Source: Acidobacteriaceae bacterium (GTDB lineage Bacteria; Acidobacteriota; Terriglobia; Terriglobales; Acidobacteriaceae). Taken from it: a stretch of DNA of 64,000 nucleotides. Shown one piece after another: positions 41,410 through 50,033 of this stretch. Where the stretch lies: NCBI GenBank assembly GCA_025355505.1, contig JANXZM010000109.1, positions 1 through 64,000 of the forward strand. Direction: 5' to 3'. The notes under the pieces were generated by a model, which worked only from the letters and a program-made list of their open reading frames with translations, was not told the origin of the DNA and did not search any database. Within the stretch, counting starts at the first letter, position 1. Each line of letters opens with the position of its first letter. A program made the translations under genes and the position numbers.

Positions 41410-42705
41410 ATGGCATCGTCAAACGGCAACGGGCAACATTCAAATCAGGTAAACCAGAGCAAACCGCGATTGATTTTCTGGGAGTTGACCAAAGGCTGCA
41501 ATCTCCGCTGCATCCATTGCCGGGCCACCGCGACGGAGCTGAGTTCTCCCTCCGACCTTTCAACCCAGGCTGCACGCGATATCATCGATCAAATAGCGGC
41601 CGTGTCCACTCCTATCCTGGTGCTCAGCGGTGGCGAACCGCTCTTCCGCTCGGATATTTTCCAATTGGCGCGTTATGGCACGGACAAGGGTCTGCGCGTG
41701 GCGCTGGCTACCAATGGCACGCTGGTTACGAAGCACATTGCGCGCATGATCGTCGATAGCGGTGTACAGCGCGTCGCCATTAGCCTCGACGGTTCCGATG
41801 CGCTTATCCACGATACTTTCCGCGGCATTCCCGGTGCATTCGACGCCGCCATTGCCGGTTTCCGTAATCTGAAGAATCTGGGCATGTCGGTGCAGATCAA
41901 CACGACGATCGCCCGCCACAATGCCCATCAGCTTCCGCAAGTACTCGAACTGGCAAAGTCGCTGGGAGCGGATGCGCTGCACACATTCCTGTTGGTGCCG
42001 GTGGGTTGCGGCGTGGATATCGCCGCCGAGCAGATGGTTCCACCGGAAGAGTACGAGCGGATGCTGAACTGGTTCTATGATCGCTCGCTCGAAGGTGGCA
42101 TCGAGATGAAGGCGACCTGTGCGCCGCACTACTTCCGCGTGGTTCGCCAACGGCGCGCGGCGGAGCACCGTTCCGAGGCCGCGGCGGCTGCTGCTCACGC
42201 TGCACCGCCAGTCGTTGAAACCCCGCAGGATTCGCAGAGTTTCGGACCCAGCATCGGCCCCACCGAGATGGCGATGCCCGGCTCAACCGGCATCGAACTG
42301 AAACCGCATGGGGTAGGACATGCAGTGGGACACCCGGGAACGCATCCTTCCGACATGAACGCCGTGACCAAGGGATGCCTGGCTGGGACCGCCGTGTGTT
42401 TCATCTCTCATGAGGGCGAGGTCTATCCCTGTGGATACTTGCCGGCCCTGGCGGGGGACCTGAGAAAGCAGGCCTTCGCCGACATCTGGGCGAACTCGGT
42501 GGTGTTCAATCAACTGCGCGACACCAATAATCTTGAGGGAAAATGCGGCTGCTGCGAATTCAAAAACATTTGCCTGGGTTGCCGCGCACGCGCTTTTGCT
42601 GCTACCGGAAACTATCTCGACGAGGAACCGTTCTGCGTTTACCAACCGCAGGCGAAGGGTCTGAAAAAGGAAAAGGAGATTACGCCGGCGGAAGTCTCGG
42701 GTTGA
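41410..42705 (+). CDS. Radical SAM/SPASM enzyme of the AhbC/AhbD/NirJ haem group
   Basis: 431 aa; ATG 41410 preceded by gggaagg. Radical SAM cluster C30-x3-C34-x2-C37 (TKGCNLRCIHCRA), LSGGEPL, ATNGTLV, VAISLDGSD. The C-terminal SPASM/twitch cysteines GCLAGTAVCFI, GEVYPCGYLP and CGCCEFKNICLGCRARAFAA...FCVY match the group that decarboxylates or otherwise modifies tetrapyrrole side chains (AhbC, AhbD, NirJ). A ~75-residue Ala/Pro/His-rich insert (about 250-325) splits the barrel from the SPASM part, unusual for the family. Its location near hemA and CRP-type sites supports a haem role; which step is open. Confidence 0.85.
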   Translation: MASSNGNGQHSNQVNQSKPRLIFWELTKGCNLRCIHCRATATELSSPSDLSTQAARDIIDQIAAVSTPILVLSGGEPLFRSDIFQLARYGTDKGLRVALATNGTLVTKHIARMIVDSGVQRVAISLDGSDALIHDTFRGIPGAFDAAIAGFRNLKNLGMSVQINTTIARHNAHQLPQVLELAKSLGADALHTFLLVPVGCGVDIAAEQMVPPEEYERMLNWFYDRSLEGGIEMKATCAPHYFRVVRQRRAAEHRSEAAAAAAHAAPPVVETPQDSQSFGPSIGPTEMAMPGSTGIELKPHGVGHAVGHPGTHPSDMNAVTKGCLAGTAVCFISHEGEVYPCGYLPALAGDLRKQAFADIWANSVVFNQLRDTNNLEGKCGCCEFKNICLGCRARAFAATGNYLDEEPFCVYQPQAKGLKKEKEITPAEVSG

Positions 42706-42839
42706 ACCGGGGCTTCCCTGATCGTCAAACGACCCTTCGCCACAGAGGCACAGAGAAAGCCCGCGCAAAACCATTCTTTGCGCTACTACAACCTTGGCCG
42801 TTAGCCCGTCGCTTGCATACATCCGATTTATTGAATGCT

Positions 42840-42856
42840 TGTCATTATTAACGACA
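42840..42856. promoter_or_regulatory. Possible HigA operator (TGTC ... GACA)
   Basis: TGTC-attattaac-GACA at 42840-42856 is a short inverted repeat in AT-rich DNA 17 bp before the higB start. HigA proteins usually bind such palindromes over their own promoter. The match is weak and stated only as a candidate. Confidence 0.3.
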
Positions 42857-42873
42857 CCAATTAAACTACTTCC

Positions 42874-43158
42874 TTGATTAAGACCTTCGCGGACAAGAGC
42901 ACGAAAGAGTTCTGGGCCTCGGGGAAAACCAGAGAATGCCCCCCGGCAAACCTGCGAAAAGCTTCCAGAAAGAAACTGGCCATGCTTGACTCAGCCGCGA
43001 GACTGGAGGACTTACGAATTCCTCCCGGCAACAGACTAGAAGAGCTGCAGCATGATAGGAAAGGCCAGCACAGTATTGCCATTCATGACCAATTCCGCTT
43101 GTGCTTTGTTTGGCGGGATGGCGATGCCTGCGACGTGGAGATCACGGATTATCACTAG
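42874..43158 (+). CDS. higB: HigB-type toxin (RelE superfamily)
   Basis: 94 aa from TTG 42874, which begins the normal HigB N-terminus (IKTFADKSTKEFWASGK). Further motifs: ARLEDLRIPPGNRLEELQ, RKGQHSIAIHDQFRLCFVWR, DGDACDVEITDYH. The last segments contain the R-x-x-F-x-W and DVEI-DYH strands of HigB mRNA interferases. It cleaves ribosome-bound mRNA when not neutralised. It precedes higA by 47 nt, the reversed (toxin-first) order of this TA type. Both ORFs look intact. Confidence 0.9.
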   Translation: MIKTFADKSTKEFWASGKTRECPPANLRKASRKKLAMLDSAARLEDLRIPPGNRLEELQHDRKGQHSIAIHDQFRLCFVWRDGDACDVEITDYH

Positions 43159-43205
43159 ATCCAGTGCACAACACGGTCCCATGACCGAAAACAGGAGAAG
43201 CAATC

Positions 43206-43526
43206 GTGAGTATCAAGAATGATGGTCTGGCGGGGTGGGCAGTACATCCGGGAGAAATTCTTCGGGAAGAGTTTCTGGAACCGATGGGCATCTCCGCTTA
43301 CAGGTTGTCGGTGGAGCTTCGTGTTTCTCCCCCTACCGTCAACGACATTGTCAGGGAGAAGCGAGGGGTCACTCCCGAGATGGCCGCTCGTCTAGCTAGG
43401 TATTTCGGGACTTCCGAGCAGTTTTGGCTGAACTTGCAGGATGCCTTTGCAGTTCATCAGGTCAGGAAAAAATATTCCAAGGAACTCAAGGCGATAAAGC
43501 CTCTCGCTGCGGCTGCGGCCCGATAG
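43206..43526 (+). CDS. higA: HigA-type antitoxin
   Basis: 106 aa from GTG 43206 with aggagaag upstream. VHPGEILREEFLEPMGISAY is the HigA opening, followed by an HTH_3/XRE domain (RLSVELRVSPPTVNDIVREK, GVTPEMAARLARYFGTS) and EQFWLNLQDAFAVHQVRKK. It neutralises HigB and represses the operon. An intact C-terminal extension Lys/Ala-rich tail ends AAAAAR. Confidence 0.93.
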   Translation: MSIKNDGLAGWAVHPGEILREEFLEPMGISAYRLSVELRVSPPTVNDIVREKRGVTPEMAARLARYFGTSEQFWLNLQDAFAVHQVRKKYSKELKAIKPLAAAAAR

Positions 43527-43813
43527 CTAACTTTAGTCGGTCGGTCTGGCCTTGCCGACAGGCATCCGGTCGGGTTGAATCTTCTGCTACGGAAACGATC
43601 GAAATCGGCGGCTCTTTCATTTTCCAGCAGTACCGTTGAGGGGCCAAAAGACACGCGGCCAGAGTGATATCCCGCAATTTCGCCTCAACAAGCCCGGATT
43701 CCCTGCTCACCGAAACTTCCCTAACTTATTCAAACTACATGTAGATCACCCCGGCGCGCTTCTTTGGCACGGAGGGTGCCTTTCGTAGTGAGCAGCGTGC
43801 AGGAGATAAAGAC

Positions 43814-45121
43814 GTGGAACCGGCTCTCATGGTCGTCGGCCTGAACTACCGTACAGCCCCGGTGGCAGTGCGGGAACGTTTCTGGATCAGCGAAAGCCAG
43901 CGCTGCGAAGCCTTGGTGCAGTTGTCACGGGCGGAAGGCATCGAAGAAGTCATTGTAATGGCCACCTGTAACCGCACTGAGTTTTGGCTGTGGGCTGCCG
44001 ATGTCACGCTGGCCGCGAACTCGGTTATGCGGCTGCTGGGCGCCGAATATGGACTCAAGCTGTGCGAGTGGAAGCACTTCTACCGCCCGCTGGATGAAGC
44101 GGCGCTCCTGCATATCTTCCGGGTCGCATCCAGGCTCGACTCCATGGTGGTCGGCGAGCCACAGGTTGTTTCCCAGGTGAAAGAGGCTTGGAAGCAGGCG
44201 CAGCAGGTGGGGACAACGGGCCGGTTCCTCGATGCCGTGTTGCAGAAGGCGCTTACCGTCTCTGAGCGCGTGCGCAGTGAGACGGCCATCGGTAACGCGG
44301 CGGTTTCGATTCCTTACGCCGCGGTGGAACTGGCACACCAAGTTTTGGGCACGCTGGAAAACAAGAAAGTGCTTCTGCTGGGCGCGGGCCGGATGAGTGA
44401 GATCTCCGCCCGTGAGTTGCTCAAACATGGCGTTGGCTCCGTCCGGGTGAGCGTCATCAATCGCACCATCGAGCACGCGGCGGAACTGGCCGCGAAGCTC
44501 GGCGGGATTGCGATCCCGTTTGAGGAGCGCTGGCAACACATGGCGGACGCCGACATCATCATCAGCTCGACATCCTGTCCGCACACGATTCTCAGTCGCG
44601 AGGACGCCGATCTTATGGTCCGAGGGCGCAAGGATCGTCCGCTGGTGATCGTGGATATCGCGATGCCGCGTGATATTGACTCCGGGGTGCGCGACGTCAA
44701 AGGCGTTTTCCTCTATGACCTTGACGACCTGGAAAACGTGGCGGACAACAATGCGGGAGAGCGCGAGGCTGCCGCCGCCGACGCACAGAAAATTCTATTG
44801 GCCGAGGCGCACGGCTTCCGTCGCAAGCTGATGGCGGAGCGTGTAATGCCCACCATCATGGCACTGCGCCTGCATCTGGACCAGATTTGCCGGCAAGAAC
44901 TGGATGCCTTTCGACAAGAGAACGGGCCTTTCTCCAAGGACCAGGACGAAATGTTAAATGCAATGATGTCCCGGATGACGCAGAGGATCGCAGGGTCCCT
45001 GGCACGTGAACTCAAGGAGCTTCCAGAAAAAGTGCAGCAGGAACAGATGACCACAGCGTTGCAGCGGCTGTTCCACCTGCAAACCGCCGAACAGGCGATT
45101 GCCGGCACCAGATCGGCGTAG
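43814..45121 (+). CDS. hemA: Glutamyl-tRNA reductase
   Basis: 435 aa; GTG 43814 with caggagataaagac upstream. Motifs: [15 protein letters not shown], catalytic C52 in [40 protein letters not shown], the NADPH-binding [55 protein letters not shown] and a C-terminal dimerisation helix region. It makes glutamate-1-semialdehyde from Glu-tRNA, the first step of the C5 tetrapyrrole route, in the cytoplasm. No hemC or other hem genes follow; it ends 18 bp from convergent thrC. Confidence 0.97.
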   Translation: MEPALMVVGLNYRTAPVAVRERFWISESQRCEALVQLSRAEGIEEVIVMATCNRTEFWLWAADVTLAANSVMRLLGAEYGLKLCEWKHFYRPLDEAALLHIFRVASRLDSMVVGEPQVVSQVKEAWKQAQQVGTTGRFLDAVLQKALTVSERVRSETAIGNAAVSIPYAAVELAHQVLGTLENKKVLLLGAGRMSEISARELLKHGVGSVRVSVINRTIEHAAELAAKLGGIAIPFEERWQHMADADIIISSTSCPHTILSREDADLMVRGRKDRPLVIVDIAMPRDIDSGVRDVKGVFLYDLDDLENVADNNAGEREAAAADAQKILLAEAHGFRRKLMAERVMPTIMALRLHLDQICRQELDAFRQENGPFSKDQDEMLNAMMSRMTQRIAGSLARELKELPEKVQQEQMTTALQRLFHLQTAEQAIAGTRSA

Positions 45122-45139
45122 CGAAGAGCGCGCAGGGAA

Positions 45140-46345
45140 TCAGTACGGGCCGATGATTCCGCCAATGTTGCGCGCAGCCGGCGGCTCTGGCCGCGCTTTC
45201 TTTTCCTGCGCCTCAATCATCTCGAGATACTTGTAGGCTGTTCCCGTATTGAAGAGCACAACCGTATCTTCGGCGCGGAAGAAGCCGCTGGCGCGCAGCT
45301 TCCGATAAGCAACAAGCGATGCGGCTCCTTCGGGCGCGGCAAACACGCCTTCCACGCTGGCCCAGTGCCGCGTGGCTGTCAGGATTTCCGCGTCGGTCGC
45401 TGCGACCGCGGTGCCATGGCTTTTTTTCAGAATGTCGAGGATCAGGTAGTCACCATACGATTTGGGCACGCGCAGGCCGGAGGCAAAGGTCGCGGCGCCG
45501 GTCCACATTTCGGAAGTGCTCTTCCCTGCTTCCCAGGCCTTCACAATCGGCGCGCACCCAGCCGCCTGCACGGTGATCATTTTCGGACGCTCGGAACCGA
45601 TCCAACCCAACTCCTCCATCTCATCGAAGGCCTTCCACATTCCGATCATGCCCACGCCGCCGCCGGTCGGATAGATGATGCCTTGCGGAAGTTTCCACTC
45701 CAGTTGTTCGGCAACCTCGTAGCCCATCGTCTTCTTGCCTTCGACGCGGAATGGCTCTTTGAGGGTCGAGACATCGAACCAGCCTTCTTTCTCCTTGCGT
45801 TCGGCAACCATGCGGGCGCAGTCGCTGATCAGGCCGTCGACCAGCGTGACGTGCGCGCCGTAGTAATCGCATTCCATGCGATTGGCCATGGGCACATCTT
45901 TCGGCATGAAAATGTGAGCTTCGATGCCCGCCGCCGCCGCGTACGCCGCCAGCGCGCCACCGGCATTTCCGGCGGAAGGAGCGGCAAGCTTTTTCAGTCC
46001 ATAATGTTTTGCCATCGTCACGGCTGTGGACATGCCGCGTGCTTTGAATGAGCCGGTGGGATTCAGGCCTTCGTCTTTGATGAAAACGCTCTGGTACTCG
46101 CGGCTGCGAAGCATGGGTGTGAATCCCTCGCCGAGCGTGACGGGCTTGGCGTCCGGCAGAACGTCGGCGTAACGCCACATGCTGGCCACGCGGCCCGATA
46201 GATCTTCGCGGCGCAACTTCCCCTTCAGGCTGGCGAGATCGTAGCGAACGTAAAGCACGCCGCCGTCTTTGGGGCAGACATTCTGCGGGCGGTCGACGGA
46301 GAGATGCTCTCCGCAGCGAGTGCATTCGAGGAAGGAAATTCGCAT
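45140..46345 (-). CDS. thrC: Threonine synthase
   Basis: 401 aa. N-terminal zinc-ribbon-like CTRCGEHL...VCPKDGG, then the PLP enzyme fold: LGEGFTPML, IKDEGLNPTGSFKARGM with PLP lysine K101, APSAGNAGGALAAYAAAAG, YPTGGGVGMIGMWKAFDE and VVLFNTGTAYKYLEM. This is the class with N-terminal Cys ribbon found in archaea and many bacteria. It converts O-phosphohomoserine to threonine in the cytoplasm. The C-terminal 20 residues are Pro/Ala/Arg-rich. Confidence 0.93.
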   Translation of the reverse strand: MRISFLECTRCGEHLSVDRPQNVCPKDGGVLYVRYDLASLKGKLRREDLSGRVASMWRYADVLPDAKPVTLGEGFTPMLRSREYQSVFIKDEGLNPTGSFKARGMSTAVTMAKHYGLKKLAAPSAGNAGGALAAYAAAAGIEAHIFMPKDVPMANRMECDYYGAHVTLVDGLISDCARMVAERKEKEGWFDVSTLKEPFRVEGKKTMGYEVAEQLEWKLPQGIIYPTGGGVGMIGMWKAFDEMEELGWIGSERPKMITVQAAGCAPIVKAWEAGKSTSEMWTGAATFASGLRVPKSYGDYLILDILKKSHGTAVAATDAEILTATRHWASVEGVFAAPEGAASLVAYRKLRASGFFRAEDTVVLFNTGTAYKYLEMIEAQEKKARPEPPAARNIGGIIGPY

Positions 46346-46631
46346 CGGTGGAAGGATAGCATTTCGGCTCTTAGCTCTTAGCTGTCAGCGCTAACTTTGA
46401 GCGGAACGCTGGAACTCATCGTGTGCATTCAATTAAGGATTGCGGGCGTAATGGCGCTTTTTCGGCAGGAATGCCTGTTGGCTGCTCGATGGATCGATGG
46501 CACAATTAGGTGCGGCCCTCAGTCTCCTAATGAATCAGAGTGACAGGCTCTTAATTTATCAACATTCGTAGTAAAGCGTTTCTGAATTTCTGAAGCTGTG
46601 ATGAGGGTGGCGGAGGCGGAAGGAGAAAAGC

Positions 46632-46997
46632 ATGATTAGGAGCTGTTTTGTTTTCTTACTCGTTTGCGGTCTCGTGATGATCGGATCAGTGTCGGCGCAG
46701 CAAAAGGACGCATCTCGTACCGGTTGGATCAGCGATGAGAGTTGCGGAACCCAACACACGAAACCCGGCCGCGCGGATTGCGTGCAGAAATGCTGGCGCG
46801 GGGGTGCTTCGGTGGGCCACCCGGAATGGAAACCCCAACGTGCCGTCTTTGTAGCAGACGATGATCAAACAATCTGGATTGTCGAAAATCCTGAAGCCGT
46901 TCAAAACTTCCCTGCGGCACACGTGGTGCTGGAGGCCAAATTCGATTCTGCGAAGAAGACGATTCACGTTGAGAAGATCGCCCCCGCTGCGCAGTAG
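46632..46997 (+). CDS. Small secreted protein of the acidobacterial 'WISDxxCGxxH' type
   Basis: 121 aa; ATG 46632 with gaaggagaaaagc. Signal peptide residues 1-22 (…VSAQ). The mature part has GWISDESCGTQHTKPGRADC, VQKCWRGGAS, AVFVADDDQTIWIVENPEAV and KKTIHVEKIAP: a compact beta fold with three cysteines (C38, C50, C54 region) and a His. I know this pattern as abundant small exported proteins in Acidobacteriota; the role is unknown. The upstream 286-bp gap includes a 'gctcttagctcttagctgtcagc' low-complexity repeat (46369-46393). Confidence 0.75.
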   Translation: MIRSCFVFLLVCGLVMIGSVSAQQKDASRTGWISDESCGTQHTKPGRADCVQKCWRGGASVGHPEWKPQRAVFVADDDQTIWIVENPEAVQNFPAAHVVLEAKFDSAKKTIHVEKIAPAAQ

Positions 46998-47013
46998 ATT
47001 TGCCCAAAGTTCG

Positions 47014-47745
47014 TCACGCAGGCAATCTCTTGAGCATCGCGTTCGCTCTCCGGAACCAAGGCCGTTCCCGCCGCCGCAGGTAGCCGGGCATGGTGGGTTT
47101 CTTATCGAGCACCTTCTGCGCCCATTCGCGGGCTTCGGCGTTTTGGCCTTCGGAGGCCAGCAGATCCGCGAAATTCAGGTAAGTCTCTGACAACGTCGAC
47201 GTGATCGTCACTTGCCGGAAGAGTTTCTCGGCCTTTTCTTTTTGCCCGGTCTGGGCGTAGGCGTGGGCGAGCAATCCAGCCGCGCGCTGGAAATCGTAAT
47301 CTGGCTCTTTGCCGACCACCCGTTCCAGGTCGGGTAACGCGGCTGCGGCGTCGCCTAACTGGATGGCGCAGACGCCGCGCCGGTAAAAGGGGTCGGGCGT
47401 ATCGGCGCGGGCGGCAATGGCCTTGTCGAACGCTGCTCGCGCCGACTGAAGTTTGCCGTCGTCCATGTAAAGGTCGCCAAGTTCTTCGTGGTTCCCGGCC
47501 GACGGATTGTCGCGAATCGCAGCTTCCAGTTGGCCAATGCGCTTGCGCCGCGGAAACACTTTGAAGGACTGGCCGACAAGCCCAATGTCGGGCAGCGCTT
47601 CGACCGCGAGATAGATAATCGCGCCGAACGGGATAAACAGGATGATAAAAATCCAATAGGTATCCGGCCGCCGACGGATAAAGTGGACGATAGCCAGTCC
47701 CTGGATAAGGAAGCCCCACGGAAAAAGAAAACCTAGAAGTCCCAT
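47014..47745 (-). CDS. Membrane TPR protein with PLDc_N-like N-terminus
   Basis: Start at ATG 47745 (243 aa, MGLLGFLFPWGFLIQGLAIV); the 23 residues before it in the long frame are not membrane-like. Two N-terminal hydrophobic helices separated by HFIRRRPDTYWIF (similar to the PLDc_N/YfgM-type hairpin), then about four TPRs: NHEELGDLYMDDGKLQSARA, PFYRRGVCAIQLGDAAAALP, RAAGLLAHAYAQTGQKEKAE, YLNFADLLASEGQNAEAREW. Probably a membrane-anchored assembly scaffold. It faces away from the NTF2-like gene. Confidence 0.75.
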   Translation of the reverse strand: MGLLGFLFPWGFLIQGLAIVHFIRRRPDTYWIFIILFIPFGAIIYLAVEALPDIGLVGQSFKVFPRRKRIGQLEAAIRDNPSAGNHEELGDLYMDDGKLQSARAAFDKAIAARADTPDPFYRRGVCAIQLGDAAAALPDLERVVGKEPDYDFQRAAGLLAHAYAQTGQKEKAEKLFRQVTITSTLSETYLNFADLLASEGQNAEAREWAQKVLDKKPTMPGYLRRRERPWFRRANAMLKRLPA

Positions 47746-47843
47746 GCCAGTCTTAAGTCCTAGCGTGAGATTACACATTTGTGGAAGATGGAGAAAGTGA
47801 CTGTCGGGTGGCATCCCGCATTACGCAGAGAGTTACGCAGAGC

Positions 47844-47865
47844 GAGACGCGGCCAGCCGCGTCTC
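47844..47865. repeat. REP-like hairpin GAGACGCGGC/GCCGCGTCTC next to an SD
   Basis: GAGACGCGGC (47844-47853), CA, GCCGCGTCTC (47856-47865), then TACAGGAG, where caggag (47868-47873) is the SD of the next gene. Preceded by two 'acgcagag' words. It belongs to the same hairpin family as 40047-40066. In the transcript it would end 2 nt before the SD. Confidence 0.55.
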
Positions 47866-47877
47866 TACAGGAGATTT

Positions 47878-48273
47878 ATGTCGATCGAGAACGACGAACA
47901 ACTGGACGACGAAGCGCAAATTCTGGCGCTGCACGAAGCTGGAGACAAGGCGCTGATGTCGGGCGATCTCGCCGTGCTGGCGCGGATCTTTGCCGACGAT
48001 TACGTGCAGTACAACGAGGCCGGCGTGGCTTTCACTAAACAGGATGTACTAAACAATTTCCGGACGGGAGCGATTCGTTATCCGTCGATTGTTTCCACCG
48101 GGCGTAGGATTCGCGTTTTCGGAGTTACCGCGGTCGTGCATGGCTCGGAATCGGATGAAGTGGAAGTCAACGGAGATCGGTTTACCGTGCGCTACGTTTA
48201 TCTCGACGTCTTACGGAAATGCGATGGGGAGTGGAAGCTGGTGGCGTCGCAGTTGGCTAGGCCGGTGGAGTGA
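47878..48273 (+). CDS. NTF2-like (DUF4440/SnoaL-type) protein
   Basis: Start at ATG 47878 with SD caggag (131 aa). DEAQILALHEAGDKALMSGD, LAVLARIFADDYVQYNEAGV, FTKQDVLNNFRTGAIRY, ESDEVEVNGDRFTVRYVYLD and GEWKLVASQLAR are the alpha+beta cone of the NTF2 superfamily. Such proteins bind small ligands or act as isomerases; no catalytic residue can be assigned. An unusual repeat-derived hairpin directly precedes its SD. Confidence 0.8.
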   Translation: MSIENDEQLDDEAQILALHEAGDKALMSGDLAVLARIFADDYVQYNEAGVAFTKQDVLNNFRTGAIRYPSIVSTGRRIRVFGVTAVVHGSESDEVEVNGDRFTVRYVYLDVLRKCDGEWKLVASQLARPVE

Positions 48274-48333
48274 GGTGGCAGACGCGCTGCGACCTGCTGG
48301 CGACAACTCAGACGATCTTGGTAAAATTCGCTC

Positions 48334-48879
48334 GTGCGCCCGCCTGTAGTCCGGTTTGTCAATCCGATCCGAATCGACAAACTCACCAAAGTTGTGCAGA
48401 TACGCGGGGTAGACACTTACGTTCACTGGAGCGTCTTCCTTGTTGCGGCGCTGATGCTCGCGAATGTTGGCAGCCGGCCAGGAGTGACGCTGGTTGGATT
48501 GGCCTCCTATCTGAGCGTGCTTCTTATTCACGAGGTAGGTCACTTGGTTGCTGCACAGCGCCTTGGATGCAAGGTTAACTCGATCAAACTCTATCCGGTT
48601 TTCGGCGTTACCTGTTTTGAGATTCCGTGGACTCGATTGGACCATTGCGTAATCGCGTGGGGCGGAGTATTGGCGCAGGCTGCGGTGGCAATTCCCTTGG
48701 TCGTGTGGGTGTCAATGTTCGGATATACGCGAATCGATGCGATCAATGCAATCTTTGCAATTCTGGGGTTCTTCAGCCTGGCTGTTGCGCTATTCAACCT
48801 TCTCCCCGTTCCACCTCTCGACGGAGCTACAGCGTGGGGACTATTGCCTGCACTTCGAGCTCGGAAGCGAATTCTTTAG
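48334..48879 (+). CDS. M50/S2P-like membrane metalloprotease
   Basis: 181 aa, GTG 48334. Four predicted TM helices. Zinc motif HEVGH lies in LIHEVGHLVAAQRLGC, and the second motif is NLLPVPPLDG, with the Asp as third ligand. No PDZ, CBS or other regulatory domain, so it is a minimal site-2-type protease, about the size of the SpoIVFB/Rv-like short forms. It may cleave membrane-tethered regulators. Substrate unknown; the neighbours are unrelated. The region before it is short (60 bp). Confidence 0.85.
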   Translation: MRPPVVRFVNPIRIDKLTKVVQIRGVDTYVHWSVFLVAALMLANVGSRPGVTLVGLASYLSVLLIHEVGHLVAAQRLGCKVNSIKLYPVFGVTCFEIPWTRLDHCVIAWGGVLAQAAVAIPLVVWVSMFGYTRIDAINAIFAILGFFSLAVALFNLLPVPPLDGATAWGLLPALRARKRIL

Positions 48880-48929
48880 AGCCATTCAAATGAAGATGCA
48901 CGCGGATGGCAACTCGCCGAGCTACGCTC

Positions 48930-48952
48930 GGGACGAGCGGGGCACCCGTCCC
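48930..48952. repeat. Dispersed hairpin GGGACG ... CGTCCC
   Basis: GGGACG (48930-48935) and CGTCCC (48947-48952) flank a G/C core containing ggggcaccc, in the convergent gap between the M50 protease and DedA genes. The phrase ggggcacccgtccct is another variant of the 'acgggcgcccgtcccta' element at 51027-51048. Confidence 0.45.
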
Positions 48953-48962
48953 TCCACAAACT

Positions 48963-49589
48963 CTACTCCGCGGCGCGCAGGCGGTTCTGCCAGTGCGACC
49001 AGAGGAACCAGGCGATCCCGCCCAGCAACAAAACGCCGATGATCACGTCGAATTGATGGAAGTACTTGCCTAGCGAGCGCCAGTTCTCGCCTAGTTTCAT
49101 GCCAAAGTAGGCTAGCGCGAAACACCAGGGCCACGATCCTAAGAAGGTATAGATGTGGAATTTGCCGCGCGGCATGCGGGCGATTCCGGCGGGCAGCGCG
49201 ATGAATGTTCGGATCACGGGCAGCAAGCGCGCAATGAATACGGCCATGTCTCCCCAGCGCAGAAAGAATCGATCGGCCCAATCGAGTTCACGGCGGCCCA
49301 TCAGGATCCAGCGTCCGTAACGCTCGACCAGCGGACGCCCGCCGTAGCAGCCGATTTCGTAGGCCACCAGCGATCCTAGATTGCATCCGATCGCGCCGGC
49401 CGTTGCCGCCCAGACCAGCTTCATCGTGCCGGTATAGACGAGGTAGCCCGCGAAAGGCATGATCAGCTCGGAAGGCAGCGGAATACACGCGGACTCAATG
49501 GCCATAAGCAGCACGATGCCGGAATAGCCGGTCGCCGCCACGATGGAATGAATGAAGACGAAAAGTAGTGTGAGGATTTTCTCGGTCAT
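48963..49589 (-). CDS. DedA-family (VTT-domain) membrane protein
   Basis: 208 aa, ATG 49589. ESACIPLPSELIMPFAGYLV, GCNLGSLVAYEIGCYGGRP, RRELDWADRFFLRWGDMAVF, ARLLPVIRTFIALPAGIARM (the DedA G-x3-R-x2-P motif region) and FTFLGSWPWCFAL give a complete DedA protein with ~5 TM segments. DedA members flip or recycle polyisoprenyl and phospholipid carriers and affect membrane potential. It fits the wall/membrane content of the window but stands alone. Confidence 0.93.
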   Translation of the reverse strand: MTEKILTLLFVFIHSIVAATGYSGIVLLMAIESACIPLPSELIMPFAGYLVYTGTMKLVWAATAGAIGCNLGSLVAYEIGCYGGRPLVERYGRWILMGRRELDWADRFFLRWGDMAVFIARLLPVIRTFIALPAGIARMPRGKFHIYTFLGSWPWCFALAYFGMKLGENWRSLGKYFHQFDVIIGVLLLGGIAWFLWSHWQNRLRAAE

Positions 49590-49674
49590 GCGATCAGGGT
49601 TGCGGGTTGACGAGAAGCAGGTCCTTCGCTTCGCTCAGGATGACAACTGTAGCCGGAAAATCTATCAACACGCG

Positions 49675-49899
49675 TCAGAACGCCCCTTCCTGCGTAAAGC
49701 TGAAGCCGGGCAAAGTTACGCCATCCGCCGATTTGGCGACCTTCACTTTCACGACCGGAGCGTCGGGCGCGGTGACATCGGCGGGCCGCAGTACCGCGTA
49801 TTGCGTGAACACTTCGCTGTAGACCTTGGTGACAAGATGATCCTGGCCGGTTGCATCCTGGCGCCAGACTTGTCCGAGTTGGATGTTCTTCACGGCCAC
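49675..49899 (-). CDS. Small hypothetical protein
   Basis: 74 aa from GTG 49899 with aaaggaaaaac upstream. It reads VKNIQLGQVWRQDATGQDHL then VTKVYSEVFTQYAVLRPAD and ends TLPGFSFTQEGAF. Beta-rich and small-barrel-like; no family recognised. The reading frame fills the space between DedA and nth. A copy of the dispersed GTCCTTCGCTTCGCTCAGGA element (49621-49644) lies just beyond its stop. Confidence 0.6.
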   Translation of the reverse strand: MAVKNIQLGQVWRQDATGQDHLVTKVYSEVFTQYAVLRPADVTAPDAPVVKVKVAKSADGVTLPGFSFTQEGAF

Positions 49900-50033
49900 A
49901 AGTTTTTCCTTTCGTTCTCAGAGTACTCACCTCGCCGCCAACCCGTCAATCGTAGCGGAGTTGCCTTTCGCAATGTGTGGCCGCCGCACGCCAGCGGCTT
50001 TGTTACCATGAACCCCTGCCCAGGAGGAAACCG

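Noticed and set aside
49621-49644. GTCCTTCGCTTCGCTCAGGA... as a gene fragment or CRISPR repeat
   Set aside because: A single copy of a widespread low-complexity dispersed intergenic word; no array.
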